Assembly: GCA_963674455.1 (NCBI GenBank) | Contig: CAVMBE010000014.1 | Coordinates: 310,001 to 374,000, forward strand | Source of the DNA: Lecanosticta acicola | Lineage: Eukaryota > Ascomycota > Dothideomycetes > Mycosphaerellales > Mycosphaerellaceae | DNA length: 64,000 nt | Reading direction: 5' to 3' | In this document: positions 20,673 through 33,344 of the stretch, piece after piece | Layout of the letters: each line of letters begins with the position of its first letter | Position numbering within the stretch: position 1 is the stretch's first letter | Notes under the pieces: generated by a model | The model's input: only the letters and a program-made list of their open reading frames with translations | Databases searched by the model: none | What the model was told of the DNA's origin: nothing | Position numbers and translations under genes: made by a program

Positions 20673-21851
20673 TCAATATCTATAGCACAGAGATGCCTTG
20701 TTCTCAGTATCCATGACGTGCTTGACCTGTACCTTTGGCGCCAAAGTCGCAAAGTGCAACCAATCGTTCCGCGTTGCTTTTTCAATGGAAGAGCGGTGCC
20801 TCGGGCCGTCGTATGCTCGTCGCAAGCCTTTTCCATTTCGCTGCTGCCAGAGCCACCACAGTCGATCGAGTTGGACGTGGTGGAGGTAGAAGAGAGGGTC
20901 GTAGGGTGCGGTGAAGGTTGCGAGATCGCCCGCGATGCTGAACGGGATGATTCCGGCGACTCTGCTCTGGATGGATTCGGAGAATGCCGAGAAAGTGGTA
21001 GAGGTGGTGAGGATTTCTTCAATGGATTCTGCGCTGAGAGCGTGGCTGGAGATGTGGTTGGAAGGGTTGCCGGCGGGATCCCGGAAACCGCGTGAGAGAC
21101 AATGAGGTTTGTATTGGATATCGTAGAGACTAACATTGGTCCTCGCAAACGGTCCGTCGGTGACACAGCGTCCTTTACGGCCGATGGAGGGATCTCCGTC
21201 AATCTCTCCGTCTCCGCCGAAGCCGCTTTCCGGGTCGAAGACCGGACTCCGTTCCAAGGCGTCGCTGTCGAGTGTCCAGTCCCAGTACGTCAGACTTCCC
21301 CGGTATCCACACCTCCCTCGGAGAGTATCCTCATAGACATGTAAAAAGTATCGATGCCAAGGCAAGAAGGCGGCACTATCGCGAGTCGAAGATCCGACAT
21401 GGCTATAGACCCACGGGAAATCGTCGTAAGCGCTGAGACGGCTATCGGAGGAGACGTTGGAGTAGAGGTCCTGGAGACATAGCGCGGCGGAGATGTAGTC
21501 TTTCTGTTCTGCGCTGGTGAGCGTTCGCCATTCTTTCCGTTGAGGGCATTTCTGCGATGAAGGAAGAGGAGTGTCCGTGCAAGGTGCGTATGATGTGGCG
21601 GCCTCGTATGCCGGTATCTGTCGTAGTAATCTCGAGTGGTCTCTACCGGAGTGCAGTGATAGCCAGACGAATACTGAGCAGACGAAAGCCGCGACAAAGA
21701 GGACCGCGACGCTGTAGGTGATGTCCCAGACGGTGCTTCGGCCTTGTATCAGGACTGGCTCGTGCTCGTCCTGCTCTTCTCGCCAGTCATCGTCGTCGTC
21801 GTGGTCCTCTCGAGGTGTTGCCCGGTATTCGTGCTTCTCCTTCGGCCACAT
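20673..21851 (-). CDS. Membrane-anchored tyrosinase-like protein
   Basis: 392 residues, one exon. A charged cytosolic N-terminus (about 1-45, Asp/Glu-rich) leads into one transmembrane helix (about 48-68, SVAVLFVAAFVCSVFVWLSL), giving a type II topology. The extracellular or lumenal domain is PF00264-like. Its CuA region has YSHVGS and AAFLPWHRYFLHVYE; CuB has NHISSH (H-x3-H) and YLHHVQLDRLWWLWQ. The position nine residues before the His of WHR, a CuA ligand in tyrosinases, is Arg here (STRDSAAFLPWHR). The frame reaches a GTG at 21920 but the ATG at 21851 is preferred. If it binds copper at all, the type 3 site would be abnormal; a catechol oxidase role is doubtful. Confidence 0.88.
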   Translation of the reverse strand: MWPKEKHEYRATPREDHDDDDDWREEQDEHEPVLIQGRSTVWDITYSVAVLFVAAFVCSVFVWLSLHSGRDHSRLLRQIPAYEAATSYAPCTDTPLPSSQKCPQRKEWRTLTSAEQKDYISAALCLQDLYSNVSSDSRLSAYDDFPWVYSHVGSSTRDSAAFLPWHRYFLHVYEDTLRGRCGYRGSLTYWDWTLDSDALERSPVFDPESGFGGDGEIDGDPSIGRKGRCVTDGPFARTNVSLYDIQYKPHCLSRGFRDPAGNPSNHISSHALSAESIEEILTTSTTFSAFSESIQSRVAGIIPFSIAGDLATFTAPYDPLFYLHHVQLDRLWWLWQQRNGKGLRRAYDGPRHRSSIEKATRNDWLHFATLAPKVQVKHVMDTENKASLCYRY

Positions 21852-23706
21852 CTTGGCGAATGAATGTAGAATCGTCCAATGTAAAGAAAGCGAGAACACA
21901 GGTTTCAACGGGAAGGCCACTTACATATCTCTTTTTGTTCTTTTTTCATTTTCGTCCTCAGCCTTCGTCCTCAGCCGTAGACCTCAGCCGTGGGCGCATT
22001 AGGCAGCTCGCGAGAAGCATCGCTAGACGATTGCGGTATACGCTGAAAGTTTGTGCCAGACTTCAGGCAGTGCTGACCAATGAGGGAGGCTATTCTTGTC
22101 ACGCGCAGCCCTCAGCGCGCCACTCGTCGGTTGCTCTGACCCGCCAAGCCTCCTTCTTATCCTCGTCCACCAAAAGTGTGGAAAAGAATGAGTCGAGGTC
22201 GAGCCAGTGATATTGCGACATCCATGTCGCAATCCCTCGGCAATGGACTATCTTTGATCCGACCCGAAGAACCCGTGGCGCCAAGCCAACCTCACTTTCC
22301 ACAGAGCCACTGGACGAGGCGAGACAGAGCAGTCGTTACATTAAACATTACAGTTTTTTCGGGAAACGTTGGCCTCTCGGACGGCGAATTTCTTCTCGCT
22401 TGACCTGGTCCTCCTGCAGTCGATGCTAACGGCAATCGTTGGACCAGGTGAGTCGACACGCGCATTTCGAGATTGGATTCCGCAGCCAAGATGTGATACT
22501 CCCGTTGCTCCCTATCTTCGAGCCAGCTTTCGGACGTAGAGACAATCCGTGCGCCTTGCTTTCAGATAGAATCTCTCCGCGGTACCTATCGAGCCAGCTC
22601 CCATGAAAACGGATTGCCTCGCATGGATCCAGTATGAAGTCTCCCTCTTATTGTTGAGACCGGGATCCTCTTGGAGAAGTTTTCGGCAGGAGCCCACAGT
22701 TCCTCCTTTGGAATGTCTCGCGATATGGCGGACTTTACAGCCACACAGAATCTGCGACTGTTATCAGCGAATTCCGATTTCGATGGCGTTGAGATGGATG
22801 ATGGTAACTTACATCTCAGCATCTCGTGTCTCCCGCATCAGCAGGATAGGTACCAAGCGTACTATCCTTCCTCCCATCGTTCGATTCCATACGCTCTCGC
22901 CCAGCCATCCGATTCTTTCCCATCTTGACTCCAGCTACATTCATCTTCTCATCAAACTTGGTCATCAGCAGTACCCTTTCACACCTTCCGCTTATTTCTT
23001 CTAAACATCAAATTTTCTCACACATCTCTCCTCAGGACGATACTGCCTCGTCACTCTATATACATTGATCGGAGTCCAGGGTATTAACCACAAGGCTGAA
23101 AAGTAAAATTGAAATTTCCCGCCTACGTACCAGAAATTCCAGTGGCAGGTGTTGTTGGTTTAGAGACTCCTCCATGCGGGCGTCAAAGCAAGCCTGAACG
23201 ACCAATGAGACAGACACCATTGGTCCATTGTCGTGCTCTGAGTGGTACCCGACTTGTGCGACTAGCTCGGGATGCCACGTCCATGGCCCACCGGTCTAGC
23301 GCGCGCGCGCGCGGGCATGGTATGTATGGCGCTTATGCAGGAGTGCTCTGACCCATGTGCACATGTGGATATTCTTGGTGATCCGGTTCCAACCGAGCTG
23401 GACTACGAAACACCTCAGCCGTACGGTAGCACGGTGTTGTAGGAAACAAAGTGCTTTGGAGATGTTGATGGTGGGTTGCATCGTGAATGGGAGTGAGTAG
23501 TCAAATTATCTCCCAGCCTTCCCGTCCGCAGCTCACGAGATCAGCCATCGTGAAAGAGTGTCAATGGAGAGAGGCAAATAGAGCGTTCCAACTCCAGACC
23601 CGAGTTCACCGATCAAGACCAAAAAGAAATTCGCCTCGCATACAGCTCATCTCATCTCCTCGCAGCCTTACAATCGCAATTCCCCTGGTACAGCTCTTAC
23701 ATCTTC
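21852..23706. other. Intergenic, tyrosinase promoter side
   Basis: Promoter of the tyrosinase-like gene and 3' side of the next minus-strand gene. A (CG)n run lies at 23300-23313. Open frames here are short and unlike known proteins. Confidence 0.4.
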
Positions 23707-24251
23707 CTAGGCATCCTCCCCTTCTCCCTTCTTGGAAGAAATGGCCACCTTCGAACTGGCCTTATCTTTCCTCCTCCACGCGAGAGGAGGTGGTGGCATG
23801 AGGCCGCATATAGCACCCGTGAGAAGCAAGTTGCTAGCCATCAACAGACAGACAGACGCACGGCTGTTGGGTATGTATAGCTCTGGATCGTCCTCCGGTC
23901 GGGGTGCCTCTTCCGTGACTTCCAAATTTCCAAGGGACCTTGATTCGATTGATAATGGATGTCGAATTGCAGAACTTCATAGTGAACTTGAAATACCGCT
24001 CTCGACTTGACCCCAGACACAGGGCATACATGATCTGTCGCTTCCTTCACGCGATCGATGACTTGAGACCCTTTCGCGCGGTGAACACGCCATCAAGATT
24101 GATTGCCAATGGAACCGTTTTCGCAGTGAGCAGGATCATCGTCGCAACATTCTCGACCAGAAGTCGGTTTCATATTCCCGGGCAAACTGTTTACTCGAAC
24201 GAAACTCACCAGAATTGAAATCAGGGCCGACACAACCGGTCTGGTTGCCAT
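23707..24251 (-). CDS. Small membrane protein of unknown function (three exons)
   Basis: Hand-built model: exons 24210-24251, 24051-24151 and 23707-23974, introns of 58 (GTGAGT...CGAG) and 76 bases (GTGAAG...GAAG). All phases agree and give 136 residues. It begins MATRPVVSALISIL, continues into NVATMILLTAKTVPLAINL (first hydrophobic helix about 7-34), a charged linker with EVTEEAPRPEDDPELY, a second helix SVCLLMASNLLLTGAICGLM and a Lys-rich tail KKGEGEDA. I know no family for it. The pattern of two helices around an acidic linker and basic tail suggests a small integral membrane protein. The first start is chosen because it gives the hydrophobic N-terminus. Support is splice phase plus composition; transcript data would decide it. 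Confidence 0.5.
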
Positions 24252-24325
24252 CTTCTGTTTTTGTTCTAGACTTGAGATGCTCACGCGGGCCAGAAGAACA
24301 TCGGTATTGGCAAGAGACGGAGACT

Positions 24326-24326
<1 letters not shown>

Positions 24327-24373
<47 letters not shown>
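24327..24373. repeat. (GA)n microsatellite
   Basis: 47 bases of uninterrupted GA dinucleotides. Frames through it give Arg-Glu repeats with no sign of selection. Confidence 0.95.
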
Positions 24374-24375
<2 letters not shown>

Positions 24376-25263
24376 CATCAGAGCCAAAAAAAAAAAGGAT
24401 CAATCAATCCGGGTCTCCCGTCTCCGTCTCCGAGATTATGTATGCAGTTCAGCAGCATACCCTCATCACGGGACGACTTCTTACTGGCAAGTGACGTATC
24501 TATCTACCGTGAGATCGTAATGAAAAAAGCAGCAGCAGTAGATAAGCTTTTTCAAAGACCTGCTCACATCATATCACAAGTCCTGTCCTGTCCCGTCCCG
24601 TCCCGTCCTGTCCTCCCACCTACCTACCTTACCTACCTCACGTAGCTAATCCAGGCAGGGCCTCACCAGAAAATCCTCTATAATAAGCCCCAACATCTTA
24701 ATCCGACCACTCATATAGATATATCTAGCCCGCAATACGTAAGGCAAGGTTACACACACCATGCCATGCCGGCCTAGCAGAACACTTCCGGATGGATAAG
24801 GTAGCTAAGTGTTATCCAAAAAAAAAAAAAAAAGAAGGGCCTACCTAAGAAGTAGTACAAGGTATGTTAAGCTGCCAGTCCCCCTCCCCCCCTCCCCCCC
24901 CCCTCCTATACCTTATAGCTAAAAGTAAAGGCAAGGTGGGTCCTATAACTGAAAATAACGGGATCTTCCATCGCGATACGAATCCGCTTATTACTTCCCA
25001 GCAGCAGCAGCCCGGTTGGACATCATATCCAGTAGATACGTGTATCTTATACATACAGAGTCCAGAATCCAGATCCATGCCCACCTATGACCACCTATGA
25101 CCACGGAATCCGAAAAAAAAAAAAAATCCAAGAATTGAAGAATTTAGGAAAAAGGAGGTGCGTCGGCTCTCTCCAATCCACATCCCGGAAAAGGGCATCA
25201 TCCCGTCCAAGAGGTCGTCCGTGTACATGTACCAATCAATATGCATGCATGGACCGCGTAATG

Positions 25264-25310
25264 CAGGCCAGGCCAGGCCAGGCCAGGCCATGCTGCCTGC
25301 CTGCCTGCCT
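25264..25310. repeat. (GGCCA)n and (TGCC)n microsatellites
   Basis: About five GGCCA units followed directly by about four TGCC units. Confidence 0.9.
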
Positions 25311-26342
25311 TGGAACCAAGTTTTTTTTTTGGCCGTGGACAACTGCCAGTCTTGTTGTTCCCTAAGTTACCTTTAGGTAATAGGTAATAAGGTATGATGA
25401 TGACTTACCTTAGTTCGACAACAGCAGCAGCAGGCAGAGTTGGAAGAAGACCACTGGCAACCTGCCCTCCGAATGGAAGGTACATACATGGCTAGGTACG
25501 GTCCAGAACTTGGAAGCTGACGAAAACACCCCACTTGCACTTGCCCACTCGTACCTGCCAGGTTGCCAGGTTGCCAAGTTGTTCTTCTTCGCATTCCCAG
25601 CGCATTCAATGTTTCACGCCTTTCCCCTTTTGGGATCGTTGATGGCGGCTAGCGCCTCGGATCTTCCCGAATCACATGTGACCCGCTCCTCCTCGCCGGC
25701 GCTCGAATGCCAATGATTCCCAGCGTGCCAGTCAGTATTCACGAGCAGCTCACCCTGCGACTAGCTCCAACCACTCGGTCCCCAGCTGGAGCCCCTTGCC
25801 AGCGCAAGTGAGAGGGAGAGGCAAGCCACCACCTTGGTTGGACAACAGAATGCTGATTTTTTTTCACCAACTGACGATGAAGTCTAGACTTCTCCTAGGC
25901 TACAGAGAAGAGAGACAGCAAGAACATACGACCGTCAACAGCCAGTTGCCGCCCACCCTCGAAAGCAACCAGCCTCCTTCCCTGTGTCCGCCGTTTGCCT
26001 CCAAAAATTCGAACAAGTAACTCAAATGTTTTGCAAAACTCCTGTCCTTCGCCACGCTGTTGACGACTGAACATTTCCCTTCCCTTTGCACCAAAAAGAT
26101 TTTCCTCCAGATTTCTCGCTCTCTCCCTTGATGGCCTTGTTTTGTTTCCGGGTCTGCTTTATATCATACATATCGTAGCAAGCGCTCCACTGCGGCGGCT
26201 TTGCTTTCTGTGCCCTGGAGCAAGCGAGAGTAGCTGTTGCATCGAGGTGGCATCAGTAATAAAAAGAATTGCCGTGCCAAGAAAACTTGTCGACGTTCCG
26301 AATTGAATGGTAAGAATGCTGCGAGCACAACGCATTGGTCGC

Positions 26343-28678
26343 TCATTGATAGTCGCCAGTCGTGACCAGCTGCTGTGGCGGGCCCATCTCTGTCTGGTGC
26401 AGGCTGCGCATGTCCACGTGAGTCGGCATCGCGGGCAGATCCTGTCCGGTCGTCATGGCAATCGCTTGATACGATGCCTCGTCGATTGGGTCCTGAGATT
26501 CCTCGCTCTCCGCCAGAGCATCTCGCTCTTCCTCCATCTCCTCTTCCGAAGGCGCCGAGCCATCCGCGCTTGTCTCGTGAGTGCGGCGGTGCTGCGCCAG
26601 GTTGTCGGAGCGGGAGAAGGCCTTGTTACAGAGCGTGCAGAGATATGGCCGCTCCTGCGTGTGTGTGCGGACGTGCCTCTTCAGGTGCTCTAAGCGCTTG
26701 AACAGGCGGCCACACATGGGGATCGGACACGAGTGACTTTTCTGCGGGTATGGGCCGAGCTCGCCAATTGTCGCGCTGCGTGCTCTCCGGTAGACTCCGT
26801 TGGCCGTGCGCTGGACAGCGTGGTGCTGCAGCGAAGGATGGCGATAGTCCTGGCTCGGGCTCGAATTGTATTGCGCAGCAAAGTCCTCCGCCTGGACTTG
26901 CCCCATTCCCATGTGCTGTCGGTGCGCATGTTGAGGGGTGGTATCGTCGTTCGCGCCCTCCACGGCGTGCAAAGGTGTGCTGTGCCGGGAGAGGTCCATC
27001 AACTCCTTGTGGTCGCCCATCATGGGGTGGTGGGTAGCGTGCATGCTGGCGGGCGAGTCGTTGTACGAGACCTCCTGCCCTTCGGGAATCGCCGGAGGCG
27101 CAACCGACTGCGACACAGAGCGGCGGAGATCACTCGGCCGGTGGACCGCATGCGCGTGCGCGGTGACCGCACCTCCCGAGGCCACGCCGGTCGTGACGGC
27201 AGTCTGGGTGAGAGACGATCGACGTCTCCTCTGCTTGTATGTGGGCGAGCCCTCCAGGACCGAGTAGACCTGCTGCGGCTGGTAGTTGCGGGACAGCGCA
27301 GACGGGTAGTGCGCGGCGGAGAGGTTGGGAGGAACCGACATCAACGGGTTGAATGGCTGTTGCAGGCCAACTTCCGGGATGGCGGCGTAGAGACCGGTAT
27401 CTTCATTGGCAATGTAGGTCGGTTCGGAGGACATGCCCATGCTGTGCTGCGGCGGGGTCATGGGCTCGAAGGAGATGCCACGCTGGCTGTAATCCTCCAT
27501 GTGGGACGACACGAAGGATGGTGCGGGAGAGTATTCCATGTAGGCAGGCATGGAGCTGTGTCGGTTCGCGACCTGCGAGACGGGAACGCCGTTGCGGTCG
27601 AAGACGGGACCCATGGACTGCTCACGGGTCTTGGCGATCTGCGAAGGCATGGGCGGCATGGCCATCTGGGAGTAGGTTGGCACATGGGTCATGGAATCAG
27701 CGTGCATGCCGGGTTGCATACTGGATTGTTGCGACATTTGCTGGGGCATGGAAGTGGGCGGCATCTGCTGCTGCGGGAGCATGGATGGCGGGGCCATGGA
27801 ATCGGCAGCGCGGAGCACGGGCGAGGTCGAGTGCGAGGGTGGCATGGAGGGTGGCTGCGCGTTGAAGGTCGACTGGTTGTTTTGCTGAGCTTTGGTGAGC
27901 TGTTCGAAGAGGGATTGCGAGGAATCGAATTCAAAGGACAGGGCAGGCTCGCTGACGGCTACCGTAGTCGCGTCCTGGCCCATCTTCTCGCGCTTCAGGT
28001 CGCGCTCGAGGGCATCGAGGAAGAGACGGTCATGGGGCACGCTGTACCAGTAAAAGACCTTCTGCTTCTTCTGCGTGCGTATGCAATTGTTCTTGTAGAG
28101 GAAGTCCAGGAAGGGACTCTTCGGCTCTTCCAGCGATGCATCGGTGCCCGACTTCAGGTTGCGGAGGTCTGAGAAGATGCCTTCCTCGAACTTCTTGGTG
28201 TTCTTGACGGGGCGACCGAAGGCCTGGAAGCGGAAGGACAGGCATCGGACGATATCGGTGCCGGAGATGTGGAAGAGATTGTTCCTGTAGGGTGGTGGTC
28301 AGCGCGGGTACGCACGACACGGCACACGGGGCATGCAGCGGACATACCATAGCACGCAGGAGACATATTCGCCGGTAGGTAGCAGGAATCGCCTGATGTA
28401 CTGATCTTGACTCCAATCGACGGGAGCGGAGATGAGGAAGTACTTGACTGCATGGCGATGATGGAGGTTAGCGGTTGGGTGCAGGTGAGGGTGGGTGTTT
28501 TACGCGCGCGCGCCGGGGGAAGGGCGGAGATGCACATACGGTTGTCGACCTGCTGCAGGGCGACGACGGAGTCCTGCGGCAAGCTCTGCTGGGCGTCTTG
28601 GTCGAGGAGGAAGGTCTCGGGGGCGACGGAGCGTTGCTGGCCCGGCGGGGGCATTGAAGGATGCTGGGTGGGATACAT
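26343..28678 (-). CDS. STE12: Ste12-type transcription factor
   Basis: Three exons: 28540-28678, 28348-28447 and 26343-28284, with introns of 92 and 63 bases; phases restore VDNLKYFLISAP and CVLWNNLFHI. The 726-residue product has the STE DNA-binding homeodomain at about residues 45-170 (RRFLLPTGEYVSCVLW, GTDIVRCLSFRF, EEPKSPFLDFLYKNNCIRT, KKQKVFYWYSVPHDR), a Gln/Pro/Ser-rich middle, and two C2H2 fingers at about 612-665 (CPIPMCGRLFKRLEHLKRH and CTLCNKAFSRSDNLAQH). That fusion of STE and C2H2 is specific to filamentous and some dimorphic fungi. It is the nuclear end point of the Fus3/Kss1-type MAPK pathway controlling mating and invasive growth. The ATG at 28678 starts the normal N-terminus. 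Confidence 0.95.
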
Positions 28679-29928
28679 GGTGAGGGCGGAGCGCGGCGCG
28701 GCGCTGGCGGTGAAGGTGCGTGCGGTGAAGGTGCGGCGAAGATGCGGCAGCGGGGGTCGCAGAGCAGGCGCGTCACTTTTGAGGGTGCGAATGACGAGAC
28801 TCTATCTCAAACGCGCGCGCTGGATCTGAGGATGGATGAAGATGAGGCAGGGTGCAGCGACAGCCAGGTCGTGCGCGGCGGCGGCGGCGGCGGTAGGTGG
28901 TGTTGGTGGTGGTGTTGTTTGGAAGTGCGGGAGAAACGAATGTGAGGGAGACGCTCTGGTCGTCGCAACGGAAGGGGGAGGGGGGATGTATCAGAGAGGA
29001 CCGGCCTCGTAGGGTGCAAATGGGTGTATGGTGAAGCGAAGCGAAGCGAAGAGAAGAGAAGAGGATGAGAGGATGAGAGGACAGCGCAGCGGTCCTGAAG
29101 CTTCGGAGGAGTGGGAGGTGGAGGTGAGGTTGAATGGAAGCGAAGGCGAAGGCGCGGCGAGGCGAGGCGAGGCGAAGCGAAGCGTGTGGAGGATGGTCGG
29201 GAGAGGATGATCGGGAGTGAGTGTGTGAGAGAGTAAGGTGGTGGTGAGTAGTGTGTGGGAGTGTGTCGTGTGTGTGGGAGGAGAGAGGTGTAGACATGTT
29301 TCACACCTGCCAGACCACAGACAGGCGCCGTATTTTAATCCGTTTCAGGCTCGGCTGCTCGGGGCCAGCCTTCCGCCTTCCGCCCGCGCTACCGTGCCGT
29401 GCCAATCACAGGGCGTCGCCTTCGCAGCACGAACGTGAACAGAACAGAACAGCACACAGGTTGGTCGTGGTTGGGCGCAGCGGGCGGCCAGGATGCTGCA
29501 GCCCATGCTCCATGTCGAATAGCTTAGCACACTCCCAGCACCTGATGATGAGTCCAGTGATTCCGGCGATTCTAGTCCAAGAGTCTGCGATCAGATCACA
29601 GTGTGGATGCTGCTAACCGCCCGCTCCCTCCCCGGCACCGCGGCTCACTACTACTGCCCAGCCCACCCTTCACAGCTTCCAGCCTGGTGACCGTTCCCCT
29701 TCCTTCCCACTCATGATGAGCGCGGGTGTCGACAGCAGCAGCAGCGATGAGTGCCGAGTCAGTGACCCTCCGTCTCTGCACCTCGGATGCTTGCTAGGCA
29801 TGCCGCCCGGAATGGCCCTCTGCATTCATCGGGATGGGATGGATTACGTTGTCCATCGGGATTCATGCAGCGGCTCACCCCTCGACTGACTCCCGGCACA
29901 CTGCCCCTCCCCACTCGCATCGTGACCT

Positions 29929-29961
29929 GACCGTGACCGTGACCGTGACCGTGACCGTGAC
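29929..29961. repeat. (CCGTGA)n microsatellite
   Basis: About five hexamer units of the type CCGTGA. Confidence 0.85.
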
Positions 29962-32462
29962 TTGTTCTTGTTCATGTTCTCACAATTCTTATTCTTATTC
30001 TTGGTCTGGCCACTGTGTGCACCTGGTGTGCGCGGTGTGCGCCGACATGTCGATCATACAGGCACATGCAAGGTACCGTCCCGTTTCAGCGCTTGCCCGC
30101 TGCTAGTCCTTAGTATGCCCCCGACGCCCTTAACACACCACTTCACCTCCTCCTCCACCCCGTCATTCCATGATGTGATGATTGCTGCAAGTCGAAGAGG
30201 CGCCCCTCCGACAGCTGCCATGCGCATCCAGTCCAGTAGCCAAGCTACCACGAGCTCTTCCCTGCATTGCCGGTCGCTGCTGCTGGCGTACGTCGCCCGG
30301 AAAGCTTGCATGTCGAGTCTCGACTACTAATGGAAGATGGAAGACGATCTGGAGTGCCGTGAGTGCGAGCTGCACTGCAGAATGACGACGTTGCCAACAA
30401 ATCCACCTGTCATTGGCCTCCAGTTGCTCGAGTCAGTCCAGCATCCTCCAAGTCTAGTCACGACACCCATCACATCGCCCACATTACATTAATCATTGTT
30501 GCCCGTGTCAATCATCTCCTCCTCCAGAGTCCAGAGCAGCAGCATCATCACTACTCATTCACTCATCGATCCCGAGATCTGGAAGCATCAGGAGCTGCGT
30601 GGTGTCATTGTCCTGCCCGCCCGGCTGCTCAGAGGCCGTGCGATCCGATGCATCTCCATCCCAAACGGTCCGCTCGTCTTCGCCATCGCCATCGCCATCC
30701 ATCTCAGAAGGTGGCAAGTGCGTGCCACCGTGAAACATCTCGTCGCTTGTTTCGTCCCATCCCATCCCATCCCATCCCGAGCAGAGCAGAGCAGAGCTGA
30801 GACACGACACTTCCATTCACTTGTCCTCGGTTGCTGGCTGCATCTGCTAATAAAATATCATATCCCCTCCTCAACCATCCCAGGTTCCGTCTTCATCTCT
30901 CAAGAAGTGACCCACAGTCGCCGGCTTGCCACACATGCCCACCCGGTCCGCTCGACAGACTTGACAGGTAACTTTTCCCCCAATTCGACGTTTCGCATAC
31001 ACGACTGTTCCTGACCCGCATCTTGACTCGCATCGGCCCCCTCTCTCCCCTCTCCACCTGCACCTTCTCATCAGTCATCCATGCTCATTTCGTATCTGTG
31101 CCCACTTTGCGTGTTGGCCAATGCCATCTCGTGGACGCGCCGACTGCGAAGAAGATTCCATCTGCTCTTATTAGATCAGTGCCGGACATGTTCGCCTGGG
31201 CTAGCCATCGTGGAAACCGCTCCCATGGCTGGACACTATCCTCGGACCCAGCTGGCTGTTCCTGGAGAATGCAGCCGGTGAACATCAGCCGATAACCTTC
31301 CCACATGGAAGGACACGGTGTTGCCGTCTGCAATATCGACATAGGTAGACGGCGACTCCCACGGCCTTCTCGGCTTCCCCTCGATGGCATCCGACATACA
31401 CGCTGTCAAATCATTGAACGTGACCATACCGCGATCATACATCTTGAAAGACCGTAAACAACCCCTCTGCATCCATTGCGCTATGGGCTCCATACGACAG
31501 CAATCTAGAAGAGCCGAGGAGAGGTTTGCGCAACAAAGTCTGCCACGCAATGCCTGCCGGGATCATGCCCCTCGGACGCCCATGGAGAGATCTGGGATAC
31601 CGTGCGGCTTCCTGCAGACCCGACCGAGCAAATCACGATCTGAGCTTTCCCCAAAACAGCAGATGCATGTCTGCATGCTCGCTTCCTCGTGCATCCGACC
31701 ACTCTATTTTTCCTCGCGCGAGTCACTGCGCAGAGATATGCACGACGCTGGAAGCGGAGTGGACCGCAGGATCAGCCGGGTGCTCTCCACAGACATGGGA
31801 TGCCTCAGGTCCGAGGACATAGCACATCGCTCATAGGGCATTATTGCCTCTCGGTCTCTGTCATGATCACTGATTCCTCTCGTGGGAGAGTGGGAGAGTA
31901 CAGTAGTGGGCACCCTGCTCTCGCATATCGCGCTGCGTGTCGATTACAATCGTTCAGTCATATAAATCTCATCAACCACAGTGTGACAGACAGACAGACT
32001 ACACGTGCTTCAATGTGGCTGGAAACACTCACAATGTCTGCTCTCTTCGCCATTCCTCGTCGACAACCACCCTGGCCTGGCTGTCTTGCGTCGGACACCA
32101 CCGAACATAGCCAACGGGAAGAGGCGCCGTGGACTACAGAGACCCCATGATATCTAAACCGCGATGGACCCTGCTCGGTCGCACAAATCACACGCATTCC
32201 TTAACTCTCCCGGAGCGATCGCCTCTACTCTACTACGGCCGTGATGATGATGATGATGATGATGAGAAGCAGAGCAGAGCAATTCCCATCAACAAGCTCT
32301 ATGATCCCCAAGCAAGGAGAAGAAGCCCTCAATTCTCTGCAGAAAAGAGCCTTTTGACTCTTGACTTTTGACTTGTGGTGATGGTGAGTGAGCTTCACGA
32401 AATCTAAGACTCGTTGGAATCACCGACCGACCGATAGACAGGATCTCGAGTCCCCCTCATCC

Positions 32463-32498
<36 letters not shown>

Positions 32499-32499
32499 G
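32463..32499. repeat. (ATC)n microsatellite
   Basis: About twelve ATC/TCA units. A related (GAT)n run lies at 32238-32264. Confidence 0.9.
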
Positions 32500-32763
32500 A
32501 CAGCTCGGCGGCATTTCATATCATACTATACTGCCAGTATGAGAGACTACTACTACTACGCAGCATCTCGTCCGAATCCCATCCTATTCATGTCTGCTTA
32601 ATTACATCACGTCTCGTCTTTGCGACTTGGAAAGATGAATCAATAGCGCTATAGCACGGTCCGGGGGTTTTCTTCTTTCCATCTGACGCATCGCACGCTC
32701 CTGTCGGAACGGTCATGTCTTTTCTCGTTCGTCTGCTTCAATCATAACATCGACACGAACAGG

Positions 32764-32791
32764 ACACGACACGACACGACACGACACGACA
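32764..32791. repeat. (ACGAC)n microsatellite
   Basis: About five pentamer units of ACACG/ACGAC. Confidence 0.85.
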
Positions 32792-32866
32792 ACGAGACCC
32801 GTTCGCTTGGAGGCCTATTCAATCAGATCGTCTTTCCACCGTGCACTGCCCTGCTGCGCGATTCCC

Positions 32867-32936
<70 letters not shown>
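32867..32936. repeat. (TAG)n microsatellite
   Basis: 70 bases of perfect TAG units (about 23). In one plus-strand frame it is a run of stops; on the other strand a frame reads poly-Tyr or poly-Thr, which is not a protein signal. Confidence 0.97.
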
Positions 32937-33246
32937 CGATGACGGGCCTGCTCTCCAGAAGCCGCCTCGTCCGTCCGTCCGTCCGTCCTTCCCTTTTCTT
33001 TCCCTCGTCCTCGTCCTCAGACTTTGAAGTTGAAGTCGAGATGATGCAACCATCATAACTCGTCGAATCCTCTTTTTTTTTTTGGTTTCTCTTTCTTCTT
33101 CCTTTGGGGGTGCCGAGAGTATGATGAGACGACCGACTGATCGGACCTGGCAATTTTTTCCCAGAACGAAAGAAAGAAGGAAGGAAGGAAAAATCGATTG
33201 GGAACAAACAAACAAACACGTGTAGTTGTAGTGTAGGTGTAGTTCC

Positions 33247-33248
<2 letters not shown>

Positions 33249-33341
<93 letters not shown>
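33249..33341. repeat. (GA)n microsatellite, 93 bases
   Basis: About 46 uninterrupted GA units, the longest simple repeat in the window. On the minus strand it is a CT tract. Confidence 0.97.

Positions 33342-33344
<3 letters not shown>

Larger units (their letters stand above)
24252..26342. other. Gene-poor, simple-repeat-rich stretch
   Basis: Lies 3' of STE12 and 5' of the small membrane protein. It carries a long (GA)n tract, (CCCGT/CCTGT)n at about 24590-24615, poly-A and poly-C runs (24819-24834, 24880-24903), and a run of (CCAGG) units at 25264-25290 followed by (TGCC)n. No gene recognised. Confidence 0.45.

Noticed and set aside
23300..33341. Tandem repeats resembling a CRISPR array
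   Set aside because: Units are 2-6 bases long with no spacers, and the host is a fungus; these are microsatellites.
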